Shown here in pieces: positions 7,572 to 17,500 of a stretch of DNA of 64,000 nucleotides. The notes under the pieces are model-generated. The model saw nothing but the letters and a program-made list of their open reading frames with translations, searched no databases and had not been told where the DNA came from. Origin of the DNA: JAVKBW01 sp964352715 (GTDB lineage: Bacteria > Pseudomonadota > Alphaproteobacteria > UBA8366 > Aestuariispiraceae); NCBI GenBank assembly GCA_964352715.1, contig CAYGSU010000013.1:1-64000 (forward strand), written 5' to 3'. The stretch's first letter is position 1; every line of letters starts with the position of its first letter. The position numbers were made by a program, and so were the translations under genes.

Positions 7572-10324
7572 TCAGACAGACGCAGGCTCGGCTTCGACAG
7601 AGGCCCCGTTATCGCGAGCCGCTGCGGCGTGTCCGAACCACTGCTAACCAGAACTTCAGCCGCTACCGTTTCTGTTGAAAAGTCAGCGCGACCAGTCAGC
7701 GTAACACGCGCGCCCCCGTCACCGTTTACCGTAATGCCGCTCGTCGTTACTGCCGAGTCCGTCGCCGTCAAGCGGCCTTCAACCGGCTTCGGCGTTTCGG
7801 AAAACGAGCGATCAAGGATTTCTCTTATCTGCTCGATACGGGCAACCCTGACGGCGCTTTGAGACTCTTCAGGAATCGTCAGGGACAGGGCGCCGGAAAC
7901 ACTGCCGTCAATCCGGAAGCCGCTCTCCGTCGCTGCACCTGGCCCACCGCCAAACGTCACCGTGCCCGCGACCGTCAGCTTGCCTTCGGTCGCAACCTCG
8001 TCACGAAGCCCTTCGAGCGTCAATCCGACGGGCATGCCGGAGATCGAGAAATTCCCTTTACCTGTATAATCGGACCCGGTTCCGGCCGCGACCAGATCGC
8101 CGGTAAGAACACCTTTGTTGATGGTCCCTGAGATATCCGTCACCGTAACATCGCCCGACGACCGGGTGACCGCCAGAAACCCGATATCCCGGGCTTCGAG
8201 CATGCCATATTGCAGCGCACCGTTTTCTACCCGGGTTTCAATGTCCTCGCCTACCGGCTGCCATGACAGGTCAGCCGATACGTTTCCGTTCGATCCGGCA
8301 ATCTCGAAACCGAGGTTTCGCAGCACCTGACCCTGTTCATAAACAACCGTCACATCGCTTTCGCCGAATTTCCGGATTCGCGTCGCAATCGTATCCGACG
8401 CGCCCAGCACAGCCGCCAAAGCGCCCAGATCTTCGGCGTGGCCGCGAACCGTTGCCGACCCCGGCAAGGAAGCCATACCGACATCGAACTCACCCATTGC
8501 AGAACCGGCCAACCCGCCGGCATCGGCGAAGGTCAGGGCGTCAGTGCGAAGTTGCCCGTCACGATATTCCACTCTTCCCTTCAACGCCTTGATCGGCACA
8601 CCTGCGACAATCAGCTGATCAATCGTCAGATCGATAATCGCATCGAACGCAGGCGCCTCAATCACCCCGGTATTTTCCGGCGGCGTTGAGCCGCCTTCCG
8701 GCAACTGCCCCCCGTCGCCAGCCGATACGGTCGAATTGTTGTCGTCACCGAGCACGCGATAGGCATCAAGATTGAGGCGTTCGATCGTGAGCCTCAGACC
8801 GATGCCCGGCCGTTGCCGCAGGGCGATTGCCGCCGACACTTCCGCATCGATACCATCGATGCTGAGCGCAGCGTCAACAAGATCAAGCCGGTTGCCGGCA
8901 TACTTTATGCCACTGACAAAATCCATGCTGCGCAGCCGGTCGGCGGCAACATCGGGAACCCTCAATGAGGCCCAGGCCATAAGACGGCGCAGATCGTCCG
9001 CCCGCATCGACATGTTGCCCTCGAAGGTTTGGCTCTCGGCACCGATCGTGCCAAATCCGGCCAGCGAAGCGCTGCTGCCGCCGGGCAGAAGGGCCGAGAA
9101 TTCCTCCATGGTGACGGCACCGTCATCAACCGATGCACGCAATACCGCATTTCTGATCAGCGATCCGTTCAGGCGCACCGCATCAACCGATACCGCAATG
9201 GTTGCGTCCATTCCCGTCGCCCCGAAAGCGCGGATAATGCCGGACACATCGTTATCGCCCGGTGCGCTGCCGGTAGTCGACCCGCCTGCCGCCTGCCCGG
9301 CCTCGATACCCTCCGCCCGACTATCGGATGCCGCCTGGCTCCGCAGGGCATCAATGTCGAGACGGCTGAACTGAAGATTGATATCGGCCCGTTCGCCACC
9401 AGCGAGATTGAGCGTCACGTACCCTTTCCCGCTGCCACCGGGCGATTCAAAGCGGATCGACTGCAAATCGACGGTCGAGTCGGTCAGGCGGGCCGCCGTT
9501 TCAATCCGTATTGCGCCTGACGATGCCAGAACCGGCGCAAGACCAGGCAACCAGGGTTTCAGTGTGGCCGATGGTTCGTCAATCGTGGCGACGATGCTCC
9601 CGTCGAATTGCAGTCCTTGAGGCTGCGCCATCTCTAGGTTTCCTGTCACCTCAACCGTCGCATCGGCGGTCTTCGGCGATATCGTGGCCTGAACCCGGGC
9701 CTCCACACCATTCAAGTCGCCCGATAGGCGCAGGGTGATATCGAAGGGTGTTTCGCGGTGAATCGCGGAAAGAGACCCGGCGAGACGGCCGGTCCCGCCA
9801 TCAACATCAAGCGTACCGTTGATCTTCGTACTGCTTTCGCCATTCGCCCACACCACCGTGCCATCGGTGATGTCGACCGGTCCCTTGATCCGGTAATCGA
9901 AGTCGCCATCGTCGCCCTGCTGGCCGGCAGCACTATCGGTTGCAGCGTCGCTGCCTTGAACTGCGCCGGGCGCGGTAAAACCGGTCATATTCAACGTCGG
10001 TTCAACGACCGTCACGCCGGTTATCTGAACGCGACCCTGAAGCAATGCCGGAAACGAGGCATCCGCGCCGATCCATCGAATGCCCACAGAAGACAATGGC
10101 GCGCCCGGATCGCTTATTTCAATCTGCGTCAGGATCAGGCGCGGCGTCGGCAGCAGGCTAGCAGAAATCGGCCCCTGCAGACGCACGTCCATGCCAGTGG
10201 CGGCGGCCAGATAGGATTCGATCCGGGGCCGGTAATCATTCCAGTCGATCAGGCCCGGCAGCACGAACAGGCCCGCGATGAAGGCAACCACAAGCCCCAG
10301 CAATCCGTATAATAGCCATCTCAT
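7568..10324 (-). CDS. AsmA family protein
   Basis: 918 residues. One N-terminal membrane helix (residues 4-24, LLYGLLGLVVAFIAGLFVLPGLIDW) is followed by the AsmA N-terminal domain (YRPRIESYLAAATGMDVRLQGPI) and a long beta-rich, Gly/Asp/Thr-rich region with repeated two-strand units typical of the AsmA/TamB/VPS13-like bridge superfamily. These inner-membrane-anchored proteins span the periplasm and are thought to move phospholipids or shape the outer membrane. Low-complexity linkers occur near residues 335-365 and 555-575. The gene is monocistronic, with a convergent stop overlap with the RHH gene, and is divergent from the small DUF4169 gene. Confidence 0.9.
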   Translation of the reverse strand: MRWLLYGLLGLVVAFIAGLFVLPGLIDWNDYRPRIESYLAAATGMDVRLQGPISASLLPTPRLILTQIEISDPGAPLSSVGIRWIGADASFPALLQGRVQITGVTVVEPTLNMTGFTAPGAVQGSDAATDSAAGQQGDDGDFDYRIKGPVDITDGTVVWANGESSTKINGTLDVDGGTGRLAGSLSAIHRETPFDITLRLSGDLNGVEARVQATISPKTADATVEVTGNLEMAQPQGLQFDGSIVATIDEPSATLKPWLPGLAPVLASSGAIRIETAARLTDSTVDLQSIRFESPGGSGKGYVTLNLAGGERADINLQFSRLDIDALRSQAASDSRAEGIEAGQAAGGSTTGSAPGDNDVSGIIRAFGATGMDATIAVSVDAVRLNGSLIRNAVLRASVDDGAVTMEEFSALLPGGSSASLAGFGTIGAESQTFEGNMSMRADDLRRLMAWASLRVPDVAADRLRSMDFVSGIKYAGNRLDLVDAALSIDGIDAEVSAAIALRQRPGIGLRLTIERLNLDAYRVLGDDNNSTVSAGDGGQLPEGGSTPPENTGVIEAPAFDAIIDLTIDQLIVAGVPIKALKGRVEYRDGQLRTDALTFADAGGLAGSAMGEFDVGMASLPGSATVRGHAEDLGALAAVLGASDTIATRIRKFGESDVTVVYEQGQVLRNLGFEIAGSNGNVSADLSWQPVGEDIETRVENGALQYGMLEARDIGFLAVTRSSGDVTVTDISGTINKGVLTGDLVAAGTGSDYTGKGNFSISGMPVGLTLEGLRDEVATEGKLTVAGTVTFGGGPGAATESGFRIDGSVSGALSLTIPEESQSAVRVARIEQIREILDRSFSETPKPVEGRLTATDSAVTTSGITVNGDGGARVTLTGRADFSTETVAAEVLVSSGSDTPQRLAITGPLSKPSLRLSD

Positions 10325-10453
10325 TCGCCGTGCCTGTTTCCTGGTAAAATGACCGCTGACCCTGCCCGCAGACTGTATAGTGGTATCGCCAACCGAAAAC
10401 GGATATTTTATCGTCGACTACCCTAAAACCTGATCGGCGGAAGAAAAACCCTG

Positions 10454-10630
10454 ATGGCGGATCTGATCAATCTGAGAAAAGCCCGCAAAAACAAGGCGCG
10501 GGCTGAAAAATCTGCCAAGGCGGCGGACAACCGCCTTCAGCACGGGCGGACCAAGACGGAAAAGAAAGCCACGGGCAAGGCCAACCTGTCGGCGGCGAAA
10601 CGGCTGGACGGCAAGCTCCTCGACAGATAG
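10454..10630 (+). CDS. DUF4169 family small basic protein
   Basis: 58 residues, Lys/Arg/Ala-rich. It begins MADLINLRKARKNKARAEK and ends AAKRLDGKLLDR, matching the short alphaproteobacterial DUF4169 family (MAD-x-NLR-x-ARK start, RLDG near the end). It is probably one helical segment; function is unknown. The ATG follows GGCGGAAGAAAAACCCTG, with GGAAG as a ribosome-binding site. It lies between divergent asmA and the convergent FAD oxidase gene, with only 12 bases to the latter's stop codon. Confidence 0.75.
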   Translation: MADLINLRKARKNKARAEKSAKAADNRLQHGRTKTEKKATGKANLSAAKRLDGKLLDR

Positions 10631-10642
10631 GCGCTGAACGCC

Positions 10643-12049
10643 TCAAGCCGAAAACATCTTGCCCGGATTCATGATGTTGTCCGGGTCCAGCGCTTTCTTG
10701 ATCTTGCGCATCTGTGCCACCGTTTCACCATGCTCGACCTGCAGGAAGTGGATTTTGCCGGCGCCGATACCGTGTTCCCCGGTGCAGGTGCCCTGCATGC
10801 CGATGGCCCGCATGTTCAGGCGTTCGACAATGCCTTTCGCCTTGCGGGTTTCTTCCGCATCGTCCGGGTCGTACAGAATGACCAGATGGAAATTGCCGTC
10901 ACCGACATGACCGACAATCGGCGCCAGCACGCCGGTTTCGTCGATATCCGCGCGGGTTTCCCCGATACAGTCGGCCAGCCGCGATATCGGCACGCAGGCA
11001 TCCGTGGCGATGCCCTTCTTGCCCGGCGACAGGGCCAGACCGGCATACCAGGCATCGTGCCGGGCCTGCCAGAGGCGGGTGCGTTCTTCGGCGTGTTCGG
11101 TCCATTGAAAGGCCGTGCCGCCATTGCCGTCGGAAATCTGTTTGACCATTTCAGCCTGTTCCGCTGCACTGGCTACGGTGCCGTGAAACTCGAAAAACAG
11201 GGTCGGACGCGCCTCGTAGCCTTCAAGATGCGAATAGGCGATGCACGCGCTCATCTGGACTTCATCGAGAAATTCGATGCGGGCGACCGGAATGCCGACC
11301 TGGATCGTTTCGATAACCGTATTCACCGCGTCAGCGACGCTGGCATATTGACAGACCGCACTGGTCATCGCTTCCGGCATGCCATACAGCCGAAGCTGCA
11401 CTTCGGTGATGACGCCCAGCGTCCCTTCCGCCCCGACGAACAGCCGCGTCATGTCATAACCGGCGGCGGATTTCTTTGCCCTTCCGCCGGTTCTGATAAC
11501 CGTTCCGTCGGCCATGACGACCGTCAGGCCGAGAACGTTTTCACGCATCGTGCCGTAGCGAACCGCGTTAGTGCCCGACGCCCGCGTCGACGCCATACCG
11601 CCAAGCGATGCATCTGCACCCGGATCGATCGGGAAGAAAAGGCCCGTATCGCGCAGTTCGGTATTCAACTGCTTGCGTGTAACGCCGGCCTGGACCCGGC
11701 AATCAAGATCTTCGGCATTCACTTCCAGCACCGCATTCATCTGCGACACGTCGATGGTAACGCCGCCCTGCACCGCCGCGACATGCCCTTCAAGCGAGGT
11801 TCCGGTGCCAAAGGGAATAACCGGCGTCTTGAATTCGGCGCACAACCGAACCGCCGCCGCGACATCCTCGGTCGATTGCGCGAAGACAACCGCATCCGGC
11901 GGCGCATTCGGAAACCAGCCTTCCGCATGGCCGTGGTGATCAAGGACCGCAGGCGCGGTCGACACCTTGTCGCCAAGGACATCGATCAGCGCCTTTACAA
12001 CGGGCAAGGCTTTCAATTGAGCGTTTGCTTCAGCGGTCATGACATCCAT
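10643..12049 (-). CDS. dld: FAD-binding oxidase, D-lactate dehydrogenase (cytochrome)/GlcD type
   Basis: 468 residues. Residues 50-190 form the PCMH-type FAD domain (PVIPFGTGTSLEGHVAAVQGG, FPIDPGADASLGGMASTRASGTNAVRYG) and the rest is the FAD-oxidase C-terminal domain ending near EHGIGAGKIHFL. This arrangement matches mitochondrial-type D-lactate dehydrogenase, which oxidises D-lactate to pyruvate and passes electrons to cytochrome c or quinone. D-2-hydroxyglutarate and glycolate oxidases share the fold, so the substrate is inferred. No GlcE/GlcF subunits are adjacent, favouring the single-chain enzyme. sufE lies just upstream on the same strand. Confidence 0.85.
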   Translation of the reverse strand: MDVMTAEANAQLKALPVVKALIDVLGDKVSTAPAVLDHHGHAEGWFPNAPPDAVVFAQSTEDVAAAVRLCAEFKTPVIPFGTGTSLEGHVAAVQGGVTIDVSQMNAVLEVNAEDLDCRVQAGVTRKQLNTELRDTGLFFPIDPGADASLGGMASTRASGTNAVRYGTMRENVLGLTVVMADGTVIRTGGRAKKSAAGYDMTRLFVGAEGTLGVITEVQLRLYGMPEAMTSAVCQYASVADAVNTVIETIQVGIPVARIEFLDEVQMSACIAYSHLEGYEARPTLFFEFHGTVASAAEQAEMVKQISDGNGGTAFQWTEHAEERTRLWQARHDAWYAGLALSPGKKGIATDACVPISRLADCIGETRADIDETGVLAPIVGHVGDGNFHLVILYDPDDAEETRKAKGIVERLNMRAIGMQGTCTGEHGIGAGKIHFLQVEHGETVAQMRKIKKALDPDNIMNPGKMFSA

Positions 12050-12103
12050 TCCGGTTTCGTTTCATAGCAATCATAAAGCCCGCAGGCGAAATCACAAAGC
12101 AGC

Positions 12104-12538
12104 CTATTTTGCGGAGTACCCATCTGCTTCCGTGGCGATCAGCTTTACCTTCTGCACCATGGAAACCAGACCGTTCCGGCGGTTCGGGCTCAGGTGCTGG
12201 TCAAGGCCGATTTTCGCCATCACATCCAGCGCATCGAGATCGAGAATGTAACGCGGCGTCTGCCCCTGATAGAGTTCCATCAGAATGGCGATCAGGCCCT
12301 TTACGATGAAGGCATCAGAATCGGCGCGAAAACGGATGACAGGTGGCGATGCCTCCTTATCCAGTTCGCTGACCAGCCAGACCTGGCTCATGCAGCCGCG
12401 AACCTTGTTTTCCTCCGTCATTTCCTCTGTCGGCATGGGCGGCAGTTTCTTGCCGAGGTCAATGACGTAGCGATAGCGGTCTTCCCAATCGTCAAACAGC
12501 TCAAAATTATCGACCAGTTCCTCGACCGACATGCTCAT
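12104..12538 (-). CDS. sufE: SufE family cysteine desulfurase sulfur acceptor
   Basis: 144 residues from the ATG at 12538, which AGAAGGAA precedes at 7 bases; a longer frame to 12577 lacks such a site. The body matches SufE: ELFDDWEDRYRYVIDLGKKLP, the active-site loop NKVRGCMSQVWL with the sulfur-accepting Cys near residue 52, and a C-terminal LSPNRRNGLVSMVQKVK. SufE takes persulfide sulfur from SufS for iron-sulfur cluster assembly. No suf operon is in the window, a common arrangement for the stand-alone alphaproteobacterial SufE. Confidence 0.92.
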   Translation of the reverse strand: MSMSVEELVDNFELFDDWEDRYRYVIDLGKKLPPMPTEEMTEENKVRGCMSQVWLVSELDKEASPPVIRFRADSDAFIVKGLIAILMELYQGQTPRYILDLDALDVMAKIGLDQHLSPNRRNGLVSMVQKVKLIATEADGYSAK

Positions 12539-12605
12539 GCGTAAATTCCTTCTTCTTTCACCCGACAATATAGGCATACAGCGCTGGCGATAAAGGCCGC
12601 CGCCT

Positions 12606-13250
12606 CTATCCCGGAACCGCCGCCTTCAGGATCGCCGGTCGGTCAGCGGTTTCGCCGACGCGAACATACAGGCACAGCAGCGGTTCTCCGCCGGTGCGGA
12701 AAGCCTGCGGCGTCAACGATTTCTGAAAGATGAACGAGGCCGGTGGTTTCGGCACCCACGCTCCGTGACCACGCTGAAAATCACCGGTGCCGCCCAGCAC
12801 CATCACAATCTGTCTGTCTTCCCGGATATGCGAGGGAAAATAGGTGCCGGGACCGAGCAAAAACAGGCCGAAAGCTGCGCCATCCAGAATCAGGGGACCA
12901 ATCGACCCCGCGATTTCTGCTTCCGCGTAATTGCGTTGAAACTGCGCGCCAGTCTGAAGCCGGGGATAGGGTTGCCGCCAGTCCAGTTTCGCCGCCACCG
13001 CGTCGATTTCACCAGCGAGCGCCGCAACAGAGCCATGTGTCAGCGATAGTGAGTTTCCGAGATAGGCGACGACGGGCAGATTGCGCGATGGCGTGCGACG
13101 CACGGAATTCGGCACCCGGTTCAGCAGCGACAGGGCATCGAGACAGACGCGGCTGCCCTGCCTGCGCAGCACCGTCCGAATGCAATCGAGCACGGTCTGC
13201 CAGTTTTCAGGAGAAGGCTTCGTTCGGGGTGGGCGCTGGGATTCTACCAT
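12606..13250 (-). CDS. DMSP-lyase-like cupin protein, metal site degenerate
   Basis: 214 residues. Residues 88-200 resemble the DddQ/DMSP_lyase cupin family: LDWRQPYPRL, FQRNYAEAEIAGSIGPLI, GLFLLGPGTYFPSHIRED, FRTGGEPLLCLYVRVGE. Active family members carry a cupin HxH plus Glu/Tyr and a later His in a PHAxRT-type segment. Here His141 remains, but the second His is Arg143, the Glu/Tyr positions read Gln/Val (RQIVMVLGG), and the later segment is PQAFRT with Gln182. A catalytic metal centre therefore looks lost. The family match is clear; I infer a non-lyase or ligand-binding role. It is transcribed toward sufE with a 67-base gap. The dmd genes lie about 43 kb away. Confidence 0.7.
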   Translation of the reverse strand: MVESQRPPRTKPSPENWQTVLDCIRTVLRRQGSRVCLDALSLLNRVPNSVRRTPSRNLPVVAYLGNSLSLTHGSVAALAGEIDAVAAKLDWRQPYPRLQTGAQFQRNYAEAEIAGSIGPLILDGAAFGLFLLGPGTYFPSHIREDRQIVMVLGGTGDFQRGHGAWVPKPPASFIFQKSLTPQAFRTGGEPLLCLYVRVGETADRPAILKAAVPG

Positions 13251-13334
13251 GTCCCGGCAGTCTAACCGGCTTGGTCGGACAGATCATCAGAATAGTTCTG
13301 CAGATGTGCGCGTTGTATCAGAAGGGAAGCCGCT

Positions 13335-13604
13335 CTAGACGCGATACTCGGTTTCAAACATGACAGCCGCGCCGACGCCCGGCTCATGTCGGATGACGGT
13401 ACCATTGGCAATCGTCACGCTGACATCATCATTGGCCACCGGTTTGATCCAGAAATAAATCGAATGCCCTGTGGCGCAGGTGAGCCACTCTCCTTCAATG
13501 AAAACTGTGTCGCCATCCAGGTCGCGGATTGTGTGCGTGCGGCCCAGCACGATGGCTTCCATATTACGGGCATTGTGTCGTTTTCTGTTTCGGCGTTCGT
13601 CCAT
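13335..13604 (-). CDS. Small PilZ-like protein, uncertain
   Basis: 89 residues. The basic start (RRNRKRHNAR) followed by beta-rich sequence (VLGRTHTIRDLDGDTVFIEGEW, SIYFWIKP, VTIANGTVIRHEPGVGAAVMFE) recalls a PilZ domain, which binds cyclic di-GMP through an RxxxR and a D/NxSxxG motif. An RxxxR-like stretch is present (RKRHNAR), but the second motif reads DLDGDTV, so nucleotide binding is doubtful. No functional partner is adjacent. The alternative is an unrelated small beta-barrel of unknown function. Confidence 0.5.
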   Translation of the reverse strand: MDERRNRKRHNARNMEAIVLGRTHTIRDLDGDTVFIEGEWLTCATGHSIYFWIKPVANDDVSVTIANGTVIRHEPGVGAAVMFETEYRV

Positions 13605-13689
13605 CGCTCAATCGCTCCTGTGTGTGAAAGGAACGCTATCACCGATACAGAGACAGGCTAAATTGTGGACTTCCCGTAATCATGATCCG

Positions 13690-14502
13690 TCAGTCGCTGG
13701 AACGCAGTTTCCAGCCGACTTTTTCAAGCACCGGTATCGACGGGCATTCTGTGATCGAAAGGCCGCCATCGACGATCAGCGTCTGACCGGTTATGAAACT
13801 TGCCCCTTCCGACGCCAGAAACAGGACAGCCGACGCGATCTCCGATACCGATCCCATACGGTTGAACAAAGATGGCGGCACCGACCAGCCACCGCCTTCC
13901 GATCCGCTTGCGTAACTGGCGTTTACCGTACCGGAATCGATCCAGCCGGGGCTGACCCCGTTCACGCGAATATTGCGTGGCGCGAATTCAGCGGCGAAAG
14001 CCCGCGTCAGCCCCTCGACGCCGGCCTTCGCAGCGCAATACAGGCCCCAGTTACCGTGCAGGGTCGCGGTTGAAGAAATGTTGACCACCGAACCGGTATC
14101 ATTCGGCAGGGCCTTGGCAAGATAGGCGGTCATGAAATAGGTCGAATCCAGGTTTGGGCCGCGAAGCTTCTGCCAGCGGACGCCGGGGCTGTCACCATGT
14201 TCAACCCCGCTGCGACGCGCGCCCACCCCGGCATTGTTGACCAGAACATCGATCCGGCCATGTTTTTCGATGAGTGTCGACGAGAGCGCTTTCACGGCAT
14301 CTTCGCCGGCAAGATCGCAGGCGTGAAATTCAACCGACCCACCGGTTTCCGCAGCGAGTGACGCAACCGTTTCAGCGCCTTTCGATGCATCGCGCCCGAT
14401 GACGATTGCCGTTGCGCCTTCTTCCATGAATCGTTTGGCGATGCCACGCCCGATACCGGAATTGCCGCCGGTAACGACAACCGTCTTTCCTGCCCATGTC
14501 AT
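13690..14502 (-). CDS. SDR family oxidoreductase
   Basis: 270 residues of a classical short-chain dehydrogenase. TGGNSGIGRGIAKRF near residue 11 binds the cofactor, NNAG (LVNNAGVGA) follows near residue 90, and catalytic Ser and YxxxK are seen as NISSTAT and YCAAKAG. A C-terminal FLASEGASFITGQTLIVDGG completes the fold. Arg near residue 37 (GRDAS) suggests NADP preference. The start codon lies 5 bases after the stop of the giant oxoprolinase gene, so the two are co-transcribed. Its substrate is probably an intermediate of the same amide/hydantoin route, which I infer only from context. Confidence 0.88.
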   Translation of the reverse strand: MTWAGKTVVVTGGNSGIGRGIAKRFMEEGATAIVIGRDASKGAETVASLAAETGGSVEFHACDLAGEDAVKALSSTLIEKHGRIDVLVNNAGVGARRSGVEHGDSPGVRWQKLRGPNLDSTYFMTAYLAKALPNDTGSVVNISSTATLHGNWGLYCAAKAGVEGLTRAFAAEFAPRNIRVNGVSPGWIDSGTVNASYASGSEGGGWSVPPSLFNRMGSVSEIASAVLFLASEGASFITGQTLIVDGGLSITECPSIPVLEKVGWKLRSSD

Positions 14503-14507
14503 CGATA

Positions 14508-17500
14508 CTACTCCGCTGCTTCCGTTTTGATGGATTGTTCAGGCGCACCGTAACCGCCGCCGCCCGGTGTTTCCAGATTGAACAGGTCACCCGGTTCAAC
14601 CATCCGGAAGTCGGCTGCCGTCATCATGTCGACTGTGCCGTCTGCCCGTTCGACCCAATTGCGACCGCAGGCCCCCGGTTCGCCGCCATCCTGTCCGTAG
14701 GGCGGAACGATACGGTGATTGGCCAGTATGACCAGTTCCATCGCTTCCAGGAATTTCAGCCGCCGCCGCACGCCATCGCCGCCATGATGTTTCCCCGCAC
14801 CGCCGGAGCCTTTGCGGATCTCGAAGCTTTCCAGCCTGACCGGTAACCGGGTTTCAAGAATTTCCGGATCGGTCAGCCGCGAGTTCGTCATATGGGTATG
14901 GATCGCATCGGTGCCGTCAAAATCCGGCCCCGCGCCCGATCCGCCGCAAACCGTTTCATAATACTGATACCGGTCGTTGCCGAAGACGGTGTTGTTCATC
15001 GTGCCCTGTGCCGCCGCCAGCGCGCCAAGCGCACCATACAGCGTATCGGTCACGACCTGCGATGTTTCCACATTACCGGCAATGACAGCGCCGGGGTATT
15101 TAGCATTCAGCATGCAATCGTCCGGTGCGATGATATCAATCGGCTTCAGGCATCCTTCGTTCATCGGGATATTGTCTTCCACCAGCGTGCGGAAAACATA
15201 CAGAACCGCCGCACGGCATACCGCGAATGGCGCATTGAAGTTGTTCTTCTGCTGCGGGCTGGTGCCGGTGAAGTCGACCACCGCCTTGCGGTTTTCGCGA
15301 TCAATGGAAATACTGACACAGACCTGCGAGCCATTGTCGAGCGGATAGGTGAACGTACCGTCCTGCAATACATCGATCACCCGGCGCACGGATTCCTCTG
15401 CGTTGTCCTGGACATGGCTCATATAGGCTTCCACCACATCCCAGCCGAACAGGTCGATCATCTTTTTCAGTTCCTGCAGCCCCTTTTCATTGGCGGCAAG
15501 CTGGGCGATCAGATCAGCCACATTCTGGTCGATGTTGCGGCAGGGATACTTGCCGCTGGCGAGCAGCTCGCGCAAAGCGTCCTCGCGAAAATCACCCTTG
15601 TCCACCATCAGGAAGTTGTCGATCAGAACGCCTTCTTCCTCGATATGGCTGGAATCCGGCGGGGCCGACCCCGGCGTCCGCCCGCCGATATCGGCATGAT
15701 GGCCCCGGCTCGCCACGAAGAAGCGGATCGCCTTGCCTTCCTCGTCAAAAACCGGCGTTACCACCGTAACATCCGGCAAATGGGTGCCGCCGTTATACGG
15801 ATTGTTCAATACATAGGAATCGCCAGGATTTAGATTGCCCTCGTTATTGCGCAACACGGCGCGCACGCTTTCGCCCATCGATCCCAGATGCACCGGCATA
15901 TGCGGCGCATTGGCGATCAGCCGGCCTTCGGCATCGAACAGGGCGCAGGAAAAATCCAACCGTTCCTTGATGTTCACCGAATAGGCGGTGTTTTGCAGCC
16001 GGAAGCCCATCTGTTCGGCAATCGACATGAACAGGTTGTTGAAGACCTCCAGCATCACCGGGTCGCTTTCCGTGCCGATGGCATGCTTGCGTTCAAGTGC
16101 CACCACGCGGGTCATCACGATATTTCCCGTATCTGTGTATTCTGCCTGCCAACCCGGTTCGACAATCGTCGTCGCCGTGGTTTCACGGATGATCGCCGGT
16201 CCGTCGATGCGGTTGCCGGGATGAAGTTTTTCGCGGTCATAAATTGGTGTATCGCGGTATTCATCGGCCATGAAGGATTGCACGACCGCAAGCGGTTCGG
16301 GCAGATCACCCGGTTCGCCGCCCGACGGTTCGGCGCTTGTCGCTTGATGGCCGATGGCTTCGACTGCAGCCGCAGCGATCACCATCGGCTTGTCGCCCAT
16401 CAGAAATCCGAACCGGCTGCGATAGCTTTCCTTGAACGCCGCGATCATCTCTTCCCGGCTGCCGAAGGGGACTGACAAAGGCACATCAGACCCGTCGTAT
16501 CGGATATGCAGGCTGCGGCGCAGTTCCATGCGGTCGTCCGGCACCGACTGCTGTTCCAGTTCGGCAACGGCCTCAGCCGCCAGTTTTTCCAGCACCTTGC
16601 CGGCATCGGCGACGGCGGCATCCGACAGCGCGGTTTCAACCGTCGTCTCCCGCATCGCGCGAACATCCGCGAGTCCCATCCCGTAGGCCGACAATACGCC
16701 GGCAAAGGGATGGCACAGCACTTTTGTCATGCCCAGCGTATCAGCAATCAGGCAGGCATGCTGCCCGCCGGCGCCACCGAAACACACCAGTGTATAGCGG
16801 GTGACATCATAGCCGCGCTGCACAGAGATTTTCTTGATGGCATTGGCCATGTTCTCGACGGCAATCTTCAGGAATCCGGCGGCGACTTCCACCGGTTCGC
16901 GCCGGTTGCCTGTGGCGGATTCAATTTCTTTTGAAAGCGCGTCGAACTTCTCAACGACCGCATGGCGGTCAAGCAGTTCATCCTGGTTCGGGCCGAAGAC
17001 GGCCGGAAAGTAGTCCGGCTGCAGCTTGCCGAGCATGACATTGCAATCCGTCACCGCCAGCGGCCCGCCACGACGGTAGCTGGCCGGCCCTGGATTCGCC
17101 CCGGCGCTGTCCGGTCCGACCCGATACCGCGCCCCATCGAAATGGCAGATCGAGCCGCCGCCTGCTGCAACTGTGTGGATCAGCATCATCGGCGCGCGCA
17201 TCCGCACGCCGGCGACTTCGGTTTCGAATGTCCGTTCGAATTCGCCATCGTAATGCGCAACGTCGGTGGACGTGCCGCCCATATCGAAGCTGATCAACTT
17301 GTCGAACCCGGCTCTGACGCTGGTTTCGACCGCGCCGACAATGCCGCCAGCCGGGCCGGACAGAATCGCATCCTTGCCCTGAAACAGCGAGGAATCCGTC
17401 AACCCGCCGTTTGACTGCATGAATTGCAGCCGCACGTCACCCAGCGCGCCGGCGACCTGTGCAACATAACGCCGAAGGATCGGCGACAGATACGCATCGA

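Noticed and set aside
10730..12067. 445-residue open frame on the + strand
   Set aside because: Antisense to the dld-type oxidase, His/Arg/Gln-rich composition and no recognisable domain; a GC-driven shadow frame.
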